A stretch of 64,000 nucleotides of DNA from Opisthorchis felineus (GCA_004794785.1 SJOL01008988.1:1215749-1279748), one strand, 5' to 3'; counted from the stretch's first letter, positions 10,490 to 21,262 are shown. Numbers and translations: made by a program. Notes: generated by a model from the letters alone, not told the origin.

Positions 10490-10620
10490 AAAACCTGTCA
10501 ATTTGTATTCACTTGGCCTGAAGACAATTTTGTGTCAGAAGCGAAACGCGACCCAGCAATAAATCCACCGAATGTTTAGTAAACCATTCTGAAATCGTAT
10601 GCTACATTTGTTTTCCTTAT
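10490..10620 (+). repeat. Family-2 repeat, degenerate hammerhead-like core
   Basis: Shares TTCACTTGGCCTGA, TTTTGTGTCAGAAGCGAAACG and the following A-rich tail with 5819-5940. The core CTGAAGA fits CTGANGA, but stem II has lost its inner pairs and ACGT reads ACGC. It begins about 275 bp downstream of the PLE remnant in the same orientation, the place expected for a PLE 3' terminal repeat. Confidence 0.55.
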
Positions 10621-11154
10621 CTAGCTTCGGCTGACAACAAGATTTCGAAATTTGTTGTGAGTGTACAATGAATCATGGTTGCAATAGGTTTACGTTGGTC
10701 GACCGACCAAACGCTGAAATGAACATCATCCAGAACATTTAGCTAAATAGTTTAGAATAACACATTCCACATGGAGGTTTTTAAAACCACAAAGGTTCCA
10801 ACCGACGCAGAAATGATTATAAGAGTTATTGTTGACACACTACCTCCACTGGGCAAAAAACATATCCTGGACCAGGAAATGTTTTTTTCGTCCCCATCGG
10901 TGATCAATAGATGCCGAAACATATTTAAAAATACCTCGGAAGGTTTGATAACCTTGGCAAAATGCTAGAATGTTTATTTGACTCGGGACCTCGAAAACGC
11001 ACGAAAACAGACCTGGAATCAAAATAGCATCTGATCGCACGCGCACACTTAGAAAATGAACTACAGTTGAGGGCGCGTTAGTCTAGTGATGATATCCCTG
11101 CATGTTTGCCAGAATGAACTTGGTTATACTATTTTTTATTTGCAGTAAAGATAC
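10621..11154. other. No gene recognised
   Basis: Short frames only; nothing recognised. Confidence 0.4.
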
Positions 11155-11390
11155 CACCATGTCAGTGACACTTATTTATGCTGAAAAGCCGACAAGAACT
11201 GTTGCACCCTGTTTCATCCTCATTGGGAATCATCATCAGTGGGCAATTCACGTAACCGGGGCGGTTTCGAACCCACGACCATCCGGCTAGTGGGTGAACA
11301 CAAGCGTTTGGCCACGAGCGGCTGATCAGCAGTATGATTGGCTCTCACTTAGACAGGACATAGCGCCACTCATCCTTCAATAACGGAAAC
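11155..11390 (-). mobile_element. tRNA-derived SINE (SINE2)
   Basis: The minus strand reads GAAGGATGAGTGGCGCTATG, a tRNA-like head, box B GGGTTCGAAACC (complement near 11260), and a body through GATTCCCAATGAGGATGA. The same order is seen in the opposite orientation at 59290-59575 and 36440-36655, which defines the family. It is the best preserved box B in SINE2. Confidence 0.75.
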
Positions 11391-11595
11391 CACATCACGT
11401 GGTCACGTACTGACTGGCTTCTCCAGTGACGGCTTCTCAGGTGGAAGTTTCCTCTGAGCTATTTATAGATTGATGGTGGTTTGAGGAGATCTGTAGTTTT
11501 CAATGGAGGGCTAATTTTCAGTAGAGCTAATCACATTGTTTATCAGCCACACGTAGCCAAACGGTCAAGTGTTGCTGTATCGTTAACAATCTCGT

Positions 11596-11772
11596 GAAAA
11601 ACATCGTTCAGCTGTAGCACCCTTTCGGTGCCTGACTGCCATGCCACCAAAAGAAAACAAGAGGGCTGGGAGACTGCCAGGTTGCCCAAGCCTACACAGG
11701 GGGAGTCGAGAGGCAGAGGTCGGGTTCGAACCACTGACCTTCCGGTCAGTAAAATTGCGCTCTAACCACCCC
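11596..11772 (-). mobile_element. tRNA-derived SINE (SINE1), 5' truncated
   Basis: Matches SINE1 on the minus strand, with the box B complement GGGTTCGAACC near 11723. The tRNA-like head breaks off after the box A region: the sequence after GCTCTAACCAC is unrelated. Confidence 0.8.
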
Positions 11773-11934
11773 AGAATCGTCTTCTAGAGTCTCTTCCAAA
11801 GGCTCCACCATCAGATGCGAACTCATACTGGGACGAGATTGTCACCTCTTTGCATAGTGCTGGGAATTCCGCCTGTGGCACGGCACTACTAGGTTGACTC
11901 AAGCAGTGGATATCAAACCCGAACAGTGGCACTG

Positions 11935-12540
11935 CTTAAATCTCGGAGTAATATCCAAGCCGGGCCCGAACATAACTTGATGCGACGAATTACCAGACGT
12001 CCAATGAAATTGAGCGTGCTAGACGACCGTGAAGTGTGGTGGATACGGAAAGCCAAGTAAATGGAAGAGGCTGCTTTGGTTAGGCCAGGTTGTGCATATG
12101 CCGAGCCGTCGTTTGCCCAAGAGTGTGCCGTTATCCATGCCCAATGCAGGGTAGCGGAAGCAGAGAGGTGGCCAACCCTTGACCTGGTAGAGGTGTATGA
12201 AAGTGATTGCAAAACGTTTGGCTGCTGTCGCCGCAACTCGCCTTGCAGGATGGTAACCGCGTGATCCCCACTGCGCCTTGTTGGAGACGTCGCAAGATAT
12301 GACTGCTAATCGATGTCACTGTCGTTCTTGTTGTCAGTTTCTATCCAGATTGTCTGGATGAATGTCTGGGGGCGTGGGCCCCTCGGGATGATTGTAGTAA
12401 ACTAGCACTAAACCCCTTCCCAGTTCACCTTTATTCTTTTCTTCTCAATAAGCTTTCAACTAAATCATGGTTGTACGGCAGCGAAACATCAGTGTTGAAC
12501 ACTGGTGTCATGCTGTCAACGATGATGATGATGATTGTAG
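11935..12540 (+). pseudogene. LINE 3' end: ORF2 C-terminus remnant and GATGAT tail
   Basis: Out-of-frame pieces match the C-terminal tail of a non-LTR retrotransposon ORF2 also seen at 51872-52505 (+) and 22434-22975 (-). Shared landmarks are the region of the LGHVLRMPN-type motif, QPLTW-like and GWGPRDPHCA-like segments, and the ending RSCCQF. The copy continues through a shared 3' UTR with TAAATCATGG and ends in GATGATGATGATGAT (about 12520-12537). It has many frameshifts. It abuts the minus-strand RT remnant at about 12543. Confidence 0.72.
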
Positions 12541-12542
12541 GT

Positions 12543-13135
12543 GGTCTTTTCAGTGACTGCACGTCCATGAGCATGACCTTACACTTTGTGCGTGCAAAGT
12601 GCACGCAAAAGGACGGGATGAGTTTGGTCAGTTCATCCAAAAACATCTGCGCCTTCGTCTCTTGTTCTAAGAGGAGAACGATATCGCCTGCATATTCCAG
12701 ATCGACAAGCGTTTCATTCGCAGCTATTTGAAAACCAGTCTTTTGAAGCCCTTTCAGCATCCATCTTATTTTCTCGTCGATCACGAAATTAAGTAGCAAT
12801 GGGTAGAATGGGTTCCCTTGACGGACACCATTTTGTGTATGGAAGCTTTTGGAGAGCTCTCCGCATACTCTCACGCCCGAAAGTCTGATAATACAAAGAA
12901 CTTATTATGTTCATAAACTTTCGGGACATTTCTTGCTGGGTAAACGCGTTAAGGAGAACAGATCGGTCAACCGAGTCGAATGTGCCTTGGAAATCCAGGA
13001 ATACTAAAATTGTTGGTCTTTATACTTATGGTGTTTGTCTACCACCTGACGAAGTGTGGAGATTTGGTCGACGCAAATGCGCGTTGACCTGCGGACAGCG
13101 TTTGGTGGTAAGCTGATGTCTCCAAGAGAGTGCGA
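12543..13135 (-). pseudogene. Non-LTR retrotransposon reverse transcriptase remnant
   Basis: Reading right to left: VDQISTLRQVV in one frame, then after a frameshift LVFLDFQGTFDSVDRSVL (RT motif A with the first catalytic Asp). After a second frameshift near 12880 it reads NGVRQGNPFYPLLLNFVID (motif B region) and LVDLEYAGDIVLLLEQE. Motif C should read YADD but reads YAGD, so one catalytic Asp is lost. The reading continues to KCKVMLMDVQSL. The clade (RTE- or CR1-like) cannot be assigned by eye. The last residues of the open frame below 12540 are antisense of the neighbouring LINE tail, not protein. Confidence 0.85.
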
Positions 13136-14654
13136 TTGAAATTGCTTCCAACATAATGGACAGGTACTTTGAAAACAAGGCGGCGTGCCCGCCCCAGTGA
13201 AAAAGTTTGCACTATGTTTATGCCAACGGTCGATGGAGAGAAATGGATGCTAGGTAGAATTTTCATCCCACTTTAATTATTATCCAACTTTATCTCCATC
13301 AAATCAATAAAACTGCGCTCATTTGCGGATGCGGCCCTCAGGAGAGTGCACCCCTAAGAATAGCATGAATTCTGCTACCTCGAAAAACACGCGCCCTTCG
13401 ACGGAAGGAACATTGCGCGGTTTTCAGGTGAATAGTTCGATGTGACAAGCTAATCCGGCTCATCATCATCAACAGCATAACATCAGTCATCGGAAGTGCT
13501 TACACCTCCAAACACTCATTCAAGCAATATGAATAAAAACTGACAACAACGCCATTGGTTGTTGCTTAACTGCTCTGAGTTCAATATCTACTGGAGTTGG
13601 TTTTCCGTCCTAACATTCAGGAGTGCAAAAAACTCAGTTGCACAGTTGAAAAACTGAAAATTGTGGTATCCGAGGGATGAAAATGGGAAATCGCGGTATG
13701 TTCCACTGATTTTTCATCAAACAATTTATTGACTTGGCACTCGTTCAAAGTTTCGAGAATTGATACAAACTAATGTGAGGATATTTGCTACTTTCAAGAG
13801 GGTGCGCTAAGCCGCTCTACGGCGAAGGCCGACTTAACTGGTAGGAAGATATTGCAGTACTATAAAGTAGCTGCATAGTTCACTGTCCGCAAGCATCAAA
13901 GTTCAGGTGCCTGAATGATCACTAAGTGATGGTTTCACCACTAAATTGAAGCCGCTAGCTAACAATGACATCAAGCGGCGTGGATTGAAAGCAAAGGTTG
14001 TGATAAAATATAGCGTAAGTACAGTGGTCCTTCGGTACATCTCGAGAAGAACAGACCCACCTAAGAACATATCGGTAGAGTGCCGTGATATCTGCCTTGA
14101 AAGTAATGACCTTGTTGGAAACTACCCTTCCCCAGCCCACCCTACATGCCCCCCCCCCCCCGAGAATCAAATTCTTCTCCAAACAAAGAGCGGTGTGCTT
14201 AACTCACATCCCGAGTGCTCTCATTTTCTGAGGACATCTGATTGAATTCACTGCCGTCAATTTTGTTTTAAAGATGGTTGAAGGCATCTTAATACAGTTC
14301 CTATCTGTAAAACATTTCTTGAGTTACCCCGCTTTATATTAAGAGCGGCCCAGGACGTCATGAACAAAAAATGTTCATGTTGAAGTGACGATCACTTTAG
14401 GGCACTTTCACAACGAACAGTTTCGTTTTCACGCAGCTGTCCTGTTTCAAAGAAGGCATTCGCGAAAGTCACTTCTGATCCTACCTCTAGAAGCCGCTCT
14501 CGAAAAATACCAATTTTAGCTGGGCAGTTGTGATAAGAGCAAACGGATGTCACCCAGGCAAGTTTGATTTTAACTGTAAGCAATTTGAAATGGCGTGGCT
14601 TGATTGATTTTGATCTGTTGGTGGCACCAGCATTCCATGTCAAACCGTATAAAA
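13136..14654. other. No gene recognised; includes C13 run
   Basis: Noncoding in appearance. It contains a 13-bp poly-C tract at 14149-14161. A minus-strand frame at 14392-14643 (83 codons) is unassigned. It may belong to the same decayed LINE as the neighbouring pieces. Confidence 0.35.
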
Positions 14655-14830
14655 CTATAGCAAGTATCGCTTTTGAACAGCTTTATATAATCTACTGGAT
14701 ATCAGAAGAGACCGAGAGCACAAATTAGTACTCAATGTGATGCCCCTCCACTTACTAGCCTTTTTCATTTCGTAGCGGTCACCTACTTGGGCACGCCAAC
14801 TTGACGGAAGAAATTGAGAAATAAGAGAGC
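14655..14830 (-). pseudogene. Possible LINE RT N-terminal fragment
   Basis: The minus-strand frame contains LPSSWRAQVGDRYEMKKASK and then WRGITLS. This resembles the start of non-LTR RT domains (W..., Y/FKKG, YRGISL). It has the same orientation as the RT remnant at 12543-13135, but about 1.5 kb separates them, so either an insertion or a separate copy must be assumed. Tentative. Confidence 0.35.
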
Positions 14831-16744
14831 TTTTCAATTTTTTCACCCTTAAACATGCTCTACTGGTAAATTTTCTCTCAGAAGCCAAAACTCTCTGTGT
14901 GACTTCGCCAGAGAGGCGCACACATAAATCTAAACGTGACTCAAGGTGCCACTTAAAGGTGATCACTCAAGAAGATGGACTATTTAGGGGGACAAACTGT
15001 TTCTCCACGAGCAATTTCCTTTTGGAAGAAGCAAGACCTTAGGAGAGATCAGTTTTGCTTTGTTTCTCCCCTCCCAAAAGCCCCACAATGAAGTAGGTCA
15101 TGAGGCAGTATAAAGAGCATCGAGGACGTGACTCCGAACGCTTTCGCTTCATAGTCCTTTTCTGAGGCAATTCCAGTTCCATCCTGCCGAGACAACAATC
15201 GGCTGCATCTCTAAACATGCTGGTAATCCCGGTTACTTTGCTTCTAACTCCAGTGGCACTCCATCCCATAAGGACCATCCGTGGTGATGATATTTGCGGT
15301 GATACTTGTCAAGAGAGCATGTGGACGAGTAACGTTTTTGTTGTTGTTCTTGGTGTTGTTTTAGTTCCATGTACTGTTTGGTCCATATGAGTAAACTATG
15401 GCGTTCGTGCAATTACAGATCAAACTCGACAAACATTTTTGCAGTATCGCATGTGGCAGTAACCTGTCCGCAAACGCTTTTTGAACTCACCAAAACGAAA
15501 TCAAAGCGAAACACCCACCAAGCTGAATTCCACAACGTATTCGTAGTGACCTTTCAAATGGATTTTATAGAGCAGTACTCCTTCAAGTGCGAAATTCTCC
15601 TGGGTTGCGATTTTTGTGGGCAAAAACCATTGCCTTTGTCGGGGGCTGGCCTTCGTTTTGAGCATTCTGATGCAGTAGACACTTCATTGCTTTATTGTAC
15701 CACAGCTAAAATTAAACCACAAGGTCAGATAATTAGGCTAAACACTTTGGCTGGGACCTCAGTCCTGTCCTTTCTTCAATGTCCTGGCTATCACCTATCA
15801 TACGTGTAATTTTTTGCCCCATTAGCCATCATGTAAAGTGGACAGTCTAAATACCCGGTTCACGAATCGAATTAAGGCAGGTACACCAACCTCTCCTTCC
15901 TTTGACAGCTCGCATTTTTCTCCATTAGCGAACGTTACATCCCACAGCACCCAGCTAAAACACTCCTCTGGATGGTAGCTATTCAGTTAAGATTTCATGC
16001 TTTAAGTAACATCAATCAATGCTGAAAGGCTACGCGACACACGTTAAGGCTGTTTTATCCTAATTGAGAATCATCGATACTGCTGATGACTGGGAGAAAT
16101 CTCATTTGAAAATTACCAAATCTCTTCATAATACTACTAATGGCCATTTCTGGCCTACTGTTTTTAGTGATGACAAGAATGAAAGTGCTTCATTGACGTG
16201 CTTCTTCCTAGAATAGGAATGGAAGAACTTGACGAACGGCTGTCAACCTTCTACAACATACAGACTTCACTTTCACTTACCTCTAACGAGGATTATTTCA
16301 GACCTGTCAAAGTTTTAATCGAAATTTGCTACTTGCTGAAAGTACGAAAAGTGTCCCGTTATTCTGAATTTAAGTCAATTCGGGGAATCGTTGATTCGCA
16401 ACTTTTCAGCTTCATCTTGTAAAGCCGATCCAAAAAGTCCATTGAAACAGGGTCTGCTTCCTTCACACACACCCGTTGCTATACATCATACTGTACCAGT
16501 TGTTAGATAATGACATCGTTTCGTCGATCCTATACACAATACACATCGTTTCTTCTTACTCACTAACTAATTTGAACTACGATGGTAGTTCCAGTTGGTT
16601 TCTGTTAACTCCTCCTTGGGTTTGTGCTCTGATACATTATTCCTTTCGTCAACCACCATTATACCGTTACCGGACAACCATTGGATTTCAAGCAAGATTT
16701 CATCCCGAGGCTGAAGTAAATCTGTGCTGAAAACTCGGGAATCG
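14831..16744. other. No gene recognised; one 146-codon open frame
   Basis: A plus-strand open frame at 15369-15809 (146 codons, several Cys) has a weak ILLGCDF string that recalls retroviral-type protease C-termini. No DTGA-type active site is present, so I do not assign it. The rest shows nothing recognisable. Confidence 0.3.
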
Positions 16745-16915
16745 TTGTGCCACAGTTTCATTCTCATTGAAAATCAGCAGCAGCATGCACCTCACAGTTC
16801 GAATCCACTATTTTATGTTCGGTAATTTTGCGCAATTGGCTTGTCGGCAAGGGTTTTCCTTCACTTAATTAAGGTATGGCACCACTCATCCTTCGATCAC
16901 ATCACGTGATCCAGT
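16745..16915 (-). mobile_element. tRNA-derived SINE (SINE2), diverged
   Basis: Ends with CACCACTCATCCTTCGATCA, the complement of the GGATGAGTGG head seen in other SINE2 copies. Its box B remnant is CAGTTCGAATCC near 16798. Confidence 0.55.
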
Positions 16916-17014
16916 GTTGACAAGTCCCTGGTCTGGTAAGGCCCATTCAAGTTTCGGAATGTAAATTCCCGTGTATCCGTGTCAATTCAAGGTCTGTACT
17001 ATTCAATTCTTCCT

Positions 17015-17090
17015 AATTTTCCAGTGAAGCATCTGTGTTGATCACTGATGTCATGCTCTCGATGATTATGATGATGGTGAATTTTCCAGC
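17015..17090 (+). repeat. LINE 3'-terminal tail fragment
   Basis: GAAGCATCTGTGTTGATCAC, then GTCATGCTCTCGATGATTA and GATGATGG, parallel the 3' end of the LINE at 12485-12540. Confidence 0.5.
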
Positions 17091-17931
17091 CTAACTTGCT
17101 CTGGCTATCTATCCAATACTTCTTAGCTCATAGGAATCGGATCGGTCGAAATCACTCGCGACCACTCCGCGTTGAAAATCAATCTGAATCGTGACGTGCA
17201 CTGTGACTTTATTAAACCCGCACACAAGACACAAAATTATGGTGACCCACCCTTCACTGAGAAAGTTTTGCTATTTTCTGTTCACTTCACATGGTACAAA
17301 CCGAGGTCGTTGTAAACCGTCAGCTTGTTTCGTCGTTTTGTTCACATTAGCGAGTTCAGATTCCAGGTTTACTCGCATGTGGATAGGAGTTGAGGAAAAT
17401 ACCTATGGGTCTGTCGGTGGGTTGCTGATGAGGTGCAATGTTTCAGGTATTCAAACACTCCTTTGGTTTGGGATGATTTTGCATTTCCGGACGTTATTTT
17501 CAGCATTCTCGTCAATCACTGTCAAATTAAATCGATGTTCTGATCAGGAATTTTGAAAGATATCGAGTGCATTCACTTTTCAGCACTGTTAGGTGTTGCA
17601 GCAGCTCAATTTCTACATGTTTAGCAAGCAGGAGATCGTGACGGCCTGCACGAGAAATCGATTGTATTTGCTGAAAAGGTGCAAAATTACTCAATGGAAT
17701 GCACCACGCATTAATAAATTATTATGGCGTTAACCTGTCCCCAATTTGATATTCAACTACGAAAAATAGTGAAGGAAACCCAAGATCACCTATGCCTAAT
17801 AAGGCTGTCGAAAAGTCTCCCTCCACCATATAAGTAGTATCGTCTCAAACTGGGACCATATTTCGGTAAGGCAGTTTGTGTGGGCAAACTGTCACTCAGC
17901 TCATATTACGTATGTGTTCTTTTTTGTCATG
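17091..17931. other. No gene recognised
   Basis: A 121-codon plus-strand frame (17191-17556) is present without any recognisable family or exon borders. Confidence 0.35.
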
Positions 17932-18501
17932 CAGATTCGCCAGATATAATCATGTGTACACCGATTTTGTTTAGCGAGAGACCTGACTGAATCCAAGCTG
18001 AACCTCCGTTTATGATATTCTTTAACTGAATGTACTGCACGACGCCCGCCTTATGTTTCTGTTGGTACGATATACAAAATATCACGGTATATTTTCTGGA
18101 AACTAATAACATGGTTGCTGAATGCCCTTTGACAGACCAAGACCCGTTTTGCCTTTCTTCGGGCTCATCAGGTAGACAGTTACTAAGTTTCCCCTCAATC
18201 AACTTTGTGTTTCACTTAAACCCAAATTCGGCTTTGTCCGGAGGTTCAACAGCCATCCTTTCGTTTACGATATTCTTCAACTGAATATGCGCCGTAAAAG
18301 GGCTTTCGGCAGCTTTGTGACTAGTTCCCTTCAAGAAAATAACATGGTTATACATTAACCACTCATCTGTATACCAATTTGGTTTTCACGGGAGACTCAT
18401 CTGGAACCCAGCCGAATCACGTTTATGATGTTCTTCTTCTACTGAATGTGCTGCACCATGCCACCTCGAGCTTCATTGGTACGATATTCGAGGCAAAGGT
18501 G
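17932..18501 (-). repeat. Hammerhead repeat, minus-strand array C
   Basis: At least two consecutive minus-strand units. The first carries a ribozyme region at 18131-18178. CTGATGA and the 5' strand of stem II are kept, but GAAA reads AAAA and stem III is altered, so it is probably inactive. The second unit is internally deleted (18230-18300). A further partial unit (18352-18501) runs up to the inverted partner that starts at 18502. Confidence 0.75.
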
Positions 18502-18850
18502 TTGGGCTTTCGAAGGGCTCTCAGCAACCTGATGAATAGTGTATTACGTCCATACAATGTTTTCTGTATCTTGAATATCGTAACAACTGAAACATTCAGT
18601 TGAAGAAGAACATCATAGAGGAGAGATTCAGCTGGGTCCAAGGTGAGTCCCCAGTGAAAGTCAAATCGGCATGCGGATCAGTGCTTTGGTCGATTTTGTC
18701 GAATTTGGGTTCAAGTAGAACACAAGGTTGATAGAAACTCTGGGACTGCGCCTACCTGATGGGCCCCGGCAAGGAAAAACAGATCAGGGGCTGTCGAAGT
18801 GTTTTCAGGGGCCTTATGAGTAGTGTATTTCGTCTATGGATATACACTAT
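18502..18850 (+). repeat. Hammerhead repeat, plus-strand copy D
   Basis: Begins at GTTGGGCTTTCGAAG, equivalent to the nucleotides just after the predicted ribozyme cleavage site (GTGGGCTGTCGAAG in copy A). It runs through one full unit and the next ribozyme region (about 18747-18797) and ends at TAGTGTATTTCGTCTA. The ribozyme is dead: CTGATGG, and the GAAA region reads AAAAAC. It forms an inverted pair with array C. Confidence 0.75.
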
Positions 18851-19603
18851 TCATCAAAAGGATGTACACAAATCGTTCCGCACTGGGGCAAACATGAAAG
18901 TGGTCCAAAACGTTTTCACGAATAATCGAACATAGACCCGGACGTTCAACCGAATTTACTAATCCAGCGCGAGCTCTTTATGGCTTTGTCATGCAGACGG
19001 CGTGTACTCTTGAATTACGGAACTTTAAGAGTAGCAGACTATTTCCATAACATTCCACCCCAGATTAGCTTATAGCTTCACATCGTACCACCAAGATGGA
19101 CTTTCCCATTTGATGTCACCCTAGGTACAGTATGAAGTGAAACATATCTACCTGTGTTACCAAAAGTTAACGTCGCATTCGTTGATCGTCCGAGCTACAC
19201 ATGAATGTCTAGTTGCTTTGACCAGCTACATTGCTTATGGGATTCAATGGATCTTGTGTACTTCTTTGAGGCGTCCCTCTTCCTGCGAGTTGTCTCCCCA
19301 GTGTGGTTTGCTGCCAGGTTGTCTTTTGCTGCCAAGCAGTCACGGCAACATGAATGTCCATCGACTCACTAGATATAATTGTTGTACGGCTCGTACACTC
19401 AGTCCTCAACGGCAGAGTTCTTCTCAAACGCCAGTATACAGGAGGGACTGATACGATTTTTTGTTTGATAATGTTTGTGGTCTCACTATGTTTTGTAACA
19501 TGTCGATTCGGTAGCTAGTTGTGTAATAAACTTGAGCAATGTGGTATAGTTGGAAGGTGGTAGGAGAAAACGCGCCGAAACCTGATTGAACGATTGATCA
19601 GTG
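18851..19603. other. No gene recognised
   Basis: A 104-codon plus-strand frame (19137-19451) has no recognisable family. Confidence 0.35.
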
Positions 19604-19614
19604 CATGCGATATA

Positions 19615-19776
19615 AGTTGGTAATTGATCAGGTGGCTGTTGATCTGTTCGCCGAGCTTGGTAATTGATTTGCGCTGAAGCGCACTGAAGGTGTCTCCTCG
19701 AATGGTGATGAAACGTTTGCAAATCAATTGCCAAGCTCGGCGAACAGATCAACAGCCACCTGATCAATTACCAACT
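19615..19776. repeat. 58-bp inverted repeat around a family-2 hammerhead-like core
   Basis: The left arm (19615-19672) and right arm (19719-19776) are reverse complements over 58 bp with one mismatch. They are separated by a 46-bp loop (19673-19718). The loop holds CTGAAGG, a partly paired stem II, and GAAACG, the same order as at 5840 and 21165. The right arm begins one nucleotide after the predicted cleavage position (ACGTT then TGCAAATC), and the left arm is the inverted copy of that downstream sequence. As RNA this would fold into a very stable hairpin. Confidence 0.85.
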
Positions 19777-20536
19777 AATGCACCCGAGCTACCAATATTC
19801 CAACAAATTACCAACATGCGATATAAGTGTTGTGGTATGATTCGAAACGCATACTTTACAGTACAGAGTGTCTGGATTGAAAAGATTTTCAGTGAAATGG
19901 TTAGTCAGACCAAGTATGTGGCGAATCTCTGTAAAAGAGTGCAGTTCACATGGATTCGCAGTGCAGTGTTGAACGGTCTATTGAAAATTCTCTTGTTGAG
20001 TTATGCACTTTGCATTCGAGATTCATCGTTTTGCGAGACCAAAGAGCGAAAGAGAACTGGGTTGTTGGGGGCTTAAGAGCCTATTGCTCAATATGCCGAT
20101 GCACACAGCTAGCCGCACGCGTTGCGTGGGGTGGATTGTTACCGACAGACCGTCACTGAGAAGTCAGGTACATTAGAAGATGAGATAGTGGTGAGTAAAG
20201 GGTACATGTGTATTTTTGGTGAACAGCGTGGTGGGTGATCCACAACGTTTGTGTGCGTGTTTACCTTCCCATCTGCCTGTCACACGTTCATGTGTACTGC
20301 ACACCTCTACTGCAGCTTTTCGTCCGTGTTAGAAGTTGAAACCGACGTTGCTTTAGAACACTATGTCAATAGCATGCAGACTAGAAGACAGCAATTTTCT
20401 AGAAAGATGTCAGGGACTCCGCTATCCAGGCAACATTGGCTACCACTTGGTCGAATTCCAGCACGTCAAGCCTGTAGTGGTTGGCCGGCCTCTTGTACAC
20501 ATTTGTGTGCACATAATACAGAGTTTTACAGCAAAT
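19777..20536. other. No gene recognised
   Basis: Overlapping frames of 60-128 codons, partly through the inverted repeat. None is recognisable. Confidence 0.35.
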
Positions 20537-20735
20537 TATGAGGCTGCACAAAAGCCGCCTCATGTTTCAATCGGTACGATATTCTAGATTACGCAGTATA
20601 TTTTCTCGAACGAACACTACTCACAAGTTTGCTCAAAATTCTTCGTTAGCCCACGACCGGATAGGCTCTTCCAATTCGGACTCATCAGGTAGGCGCGGTC
20701 CCCGAGTTTCGCTTGAGTCAACTTTATGTTCTAAC
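20537..20735 (-). repeat. Hammerhead repeat, copy E
   Basis: Minus-strand unit with the ribozyme region at 20649-20696. Stem I (GCCTAC/GTGGGC), CTGATGA and the CCGGTC cleavage segment are intact, but GAAA is replaced by a sequence reading TATC. The enzyme should be dead although the flanking helices survive. Confidence 0.75.
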
Positions 20736-21159
20736 TGAACCCGCTCGCACTGTACAGCTTTGGGGATGCGCACGTCAATGACATGTTCACCATCAAAACA
20801 ATACCCCTCAGATGTGGCGACATAAAAAAGTCCAGCTTCATCACGGTGGCTGACATGTTGCTGATGTCTGTTGATCTCTAGTGCCCCAATGCAAGTCCTC
20901 TCTACGTTTGAATGCATTCCATTAAGGCTGAATTCATGGTCTTGCTCGACTGAATGAGGTGCGATAGTTGGACTGTTATTTTTAGTAGTCACCAACAGTC
21001 ATACTCTGGAAACCCACCACACAGGTAGCACCAAGATGGTCCGACCAAATGCGAAAATTGCTGTTTAAAACCAAACTTTAGTTCCTCACTCATTACTGTT
21101 TGGTAAAACAACAGGCACAACCACCGACCCATCGCTGCGCACCACTACGCCCCCTAACA
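20736..21159. other. No gene recognised
   Basis: A 120-codon minus-strand frame (20633-20995) overlaps the hammerhead repeat and is not recognised as a protein. Confidence 0.35.
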
Positions 21160-21262
21160 ACGCACTGATGATGTCACTTCGATAGGTGATGAAACGTTTG
21201 CAATCAAATTTCCCAGCTCAGCGAACAAACCAACGACCATCTATCCTATCTGAGCTACCAAC
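21160..21262 (+). ncRNA. Hammerhead-like ribozyme, family 2 (non-canonical)
   Basis: CTGATGA at 21165-21171, one extra T, then a 7-bp stem II: GTCACTT (21173-21179) with AGGTGAT (21184-21190) around CGAT. GAAA is at 21191-21194 and the palindromic ACGT at 21194-21197. Stem I can form between GCA (21162-21164) and TGC after the predicted cleavage nucleotide. The stem II sequence differs completely from that at 5848-5864 while pairing is kept, as expected for a selected helix. Downstream sequence (CAGCTCAGCGAACAAACCAA) is shared with 19719-19776 and 26690-26720. Confidence 0.45.

Noticed and set aside
15369..15809. Possible retroviral-type protease in a 146-codon frame
   Set aside because: Only a short ILLGCDF string is suggestive. 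The DTGA-type catalytic motif is absent.
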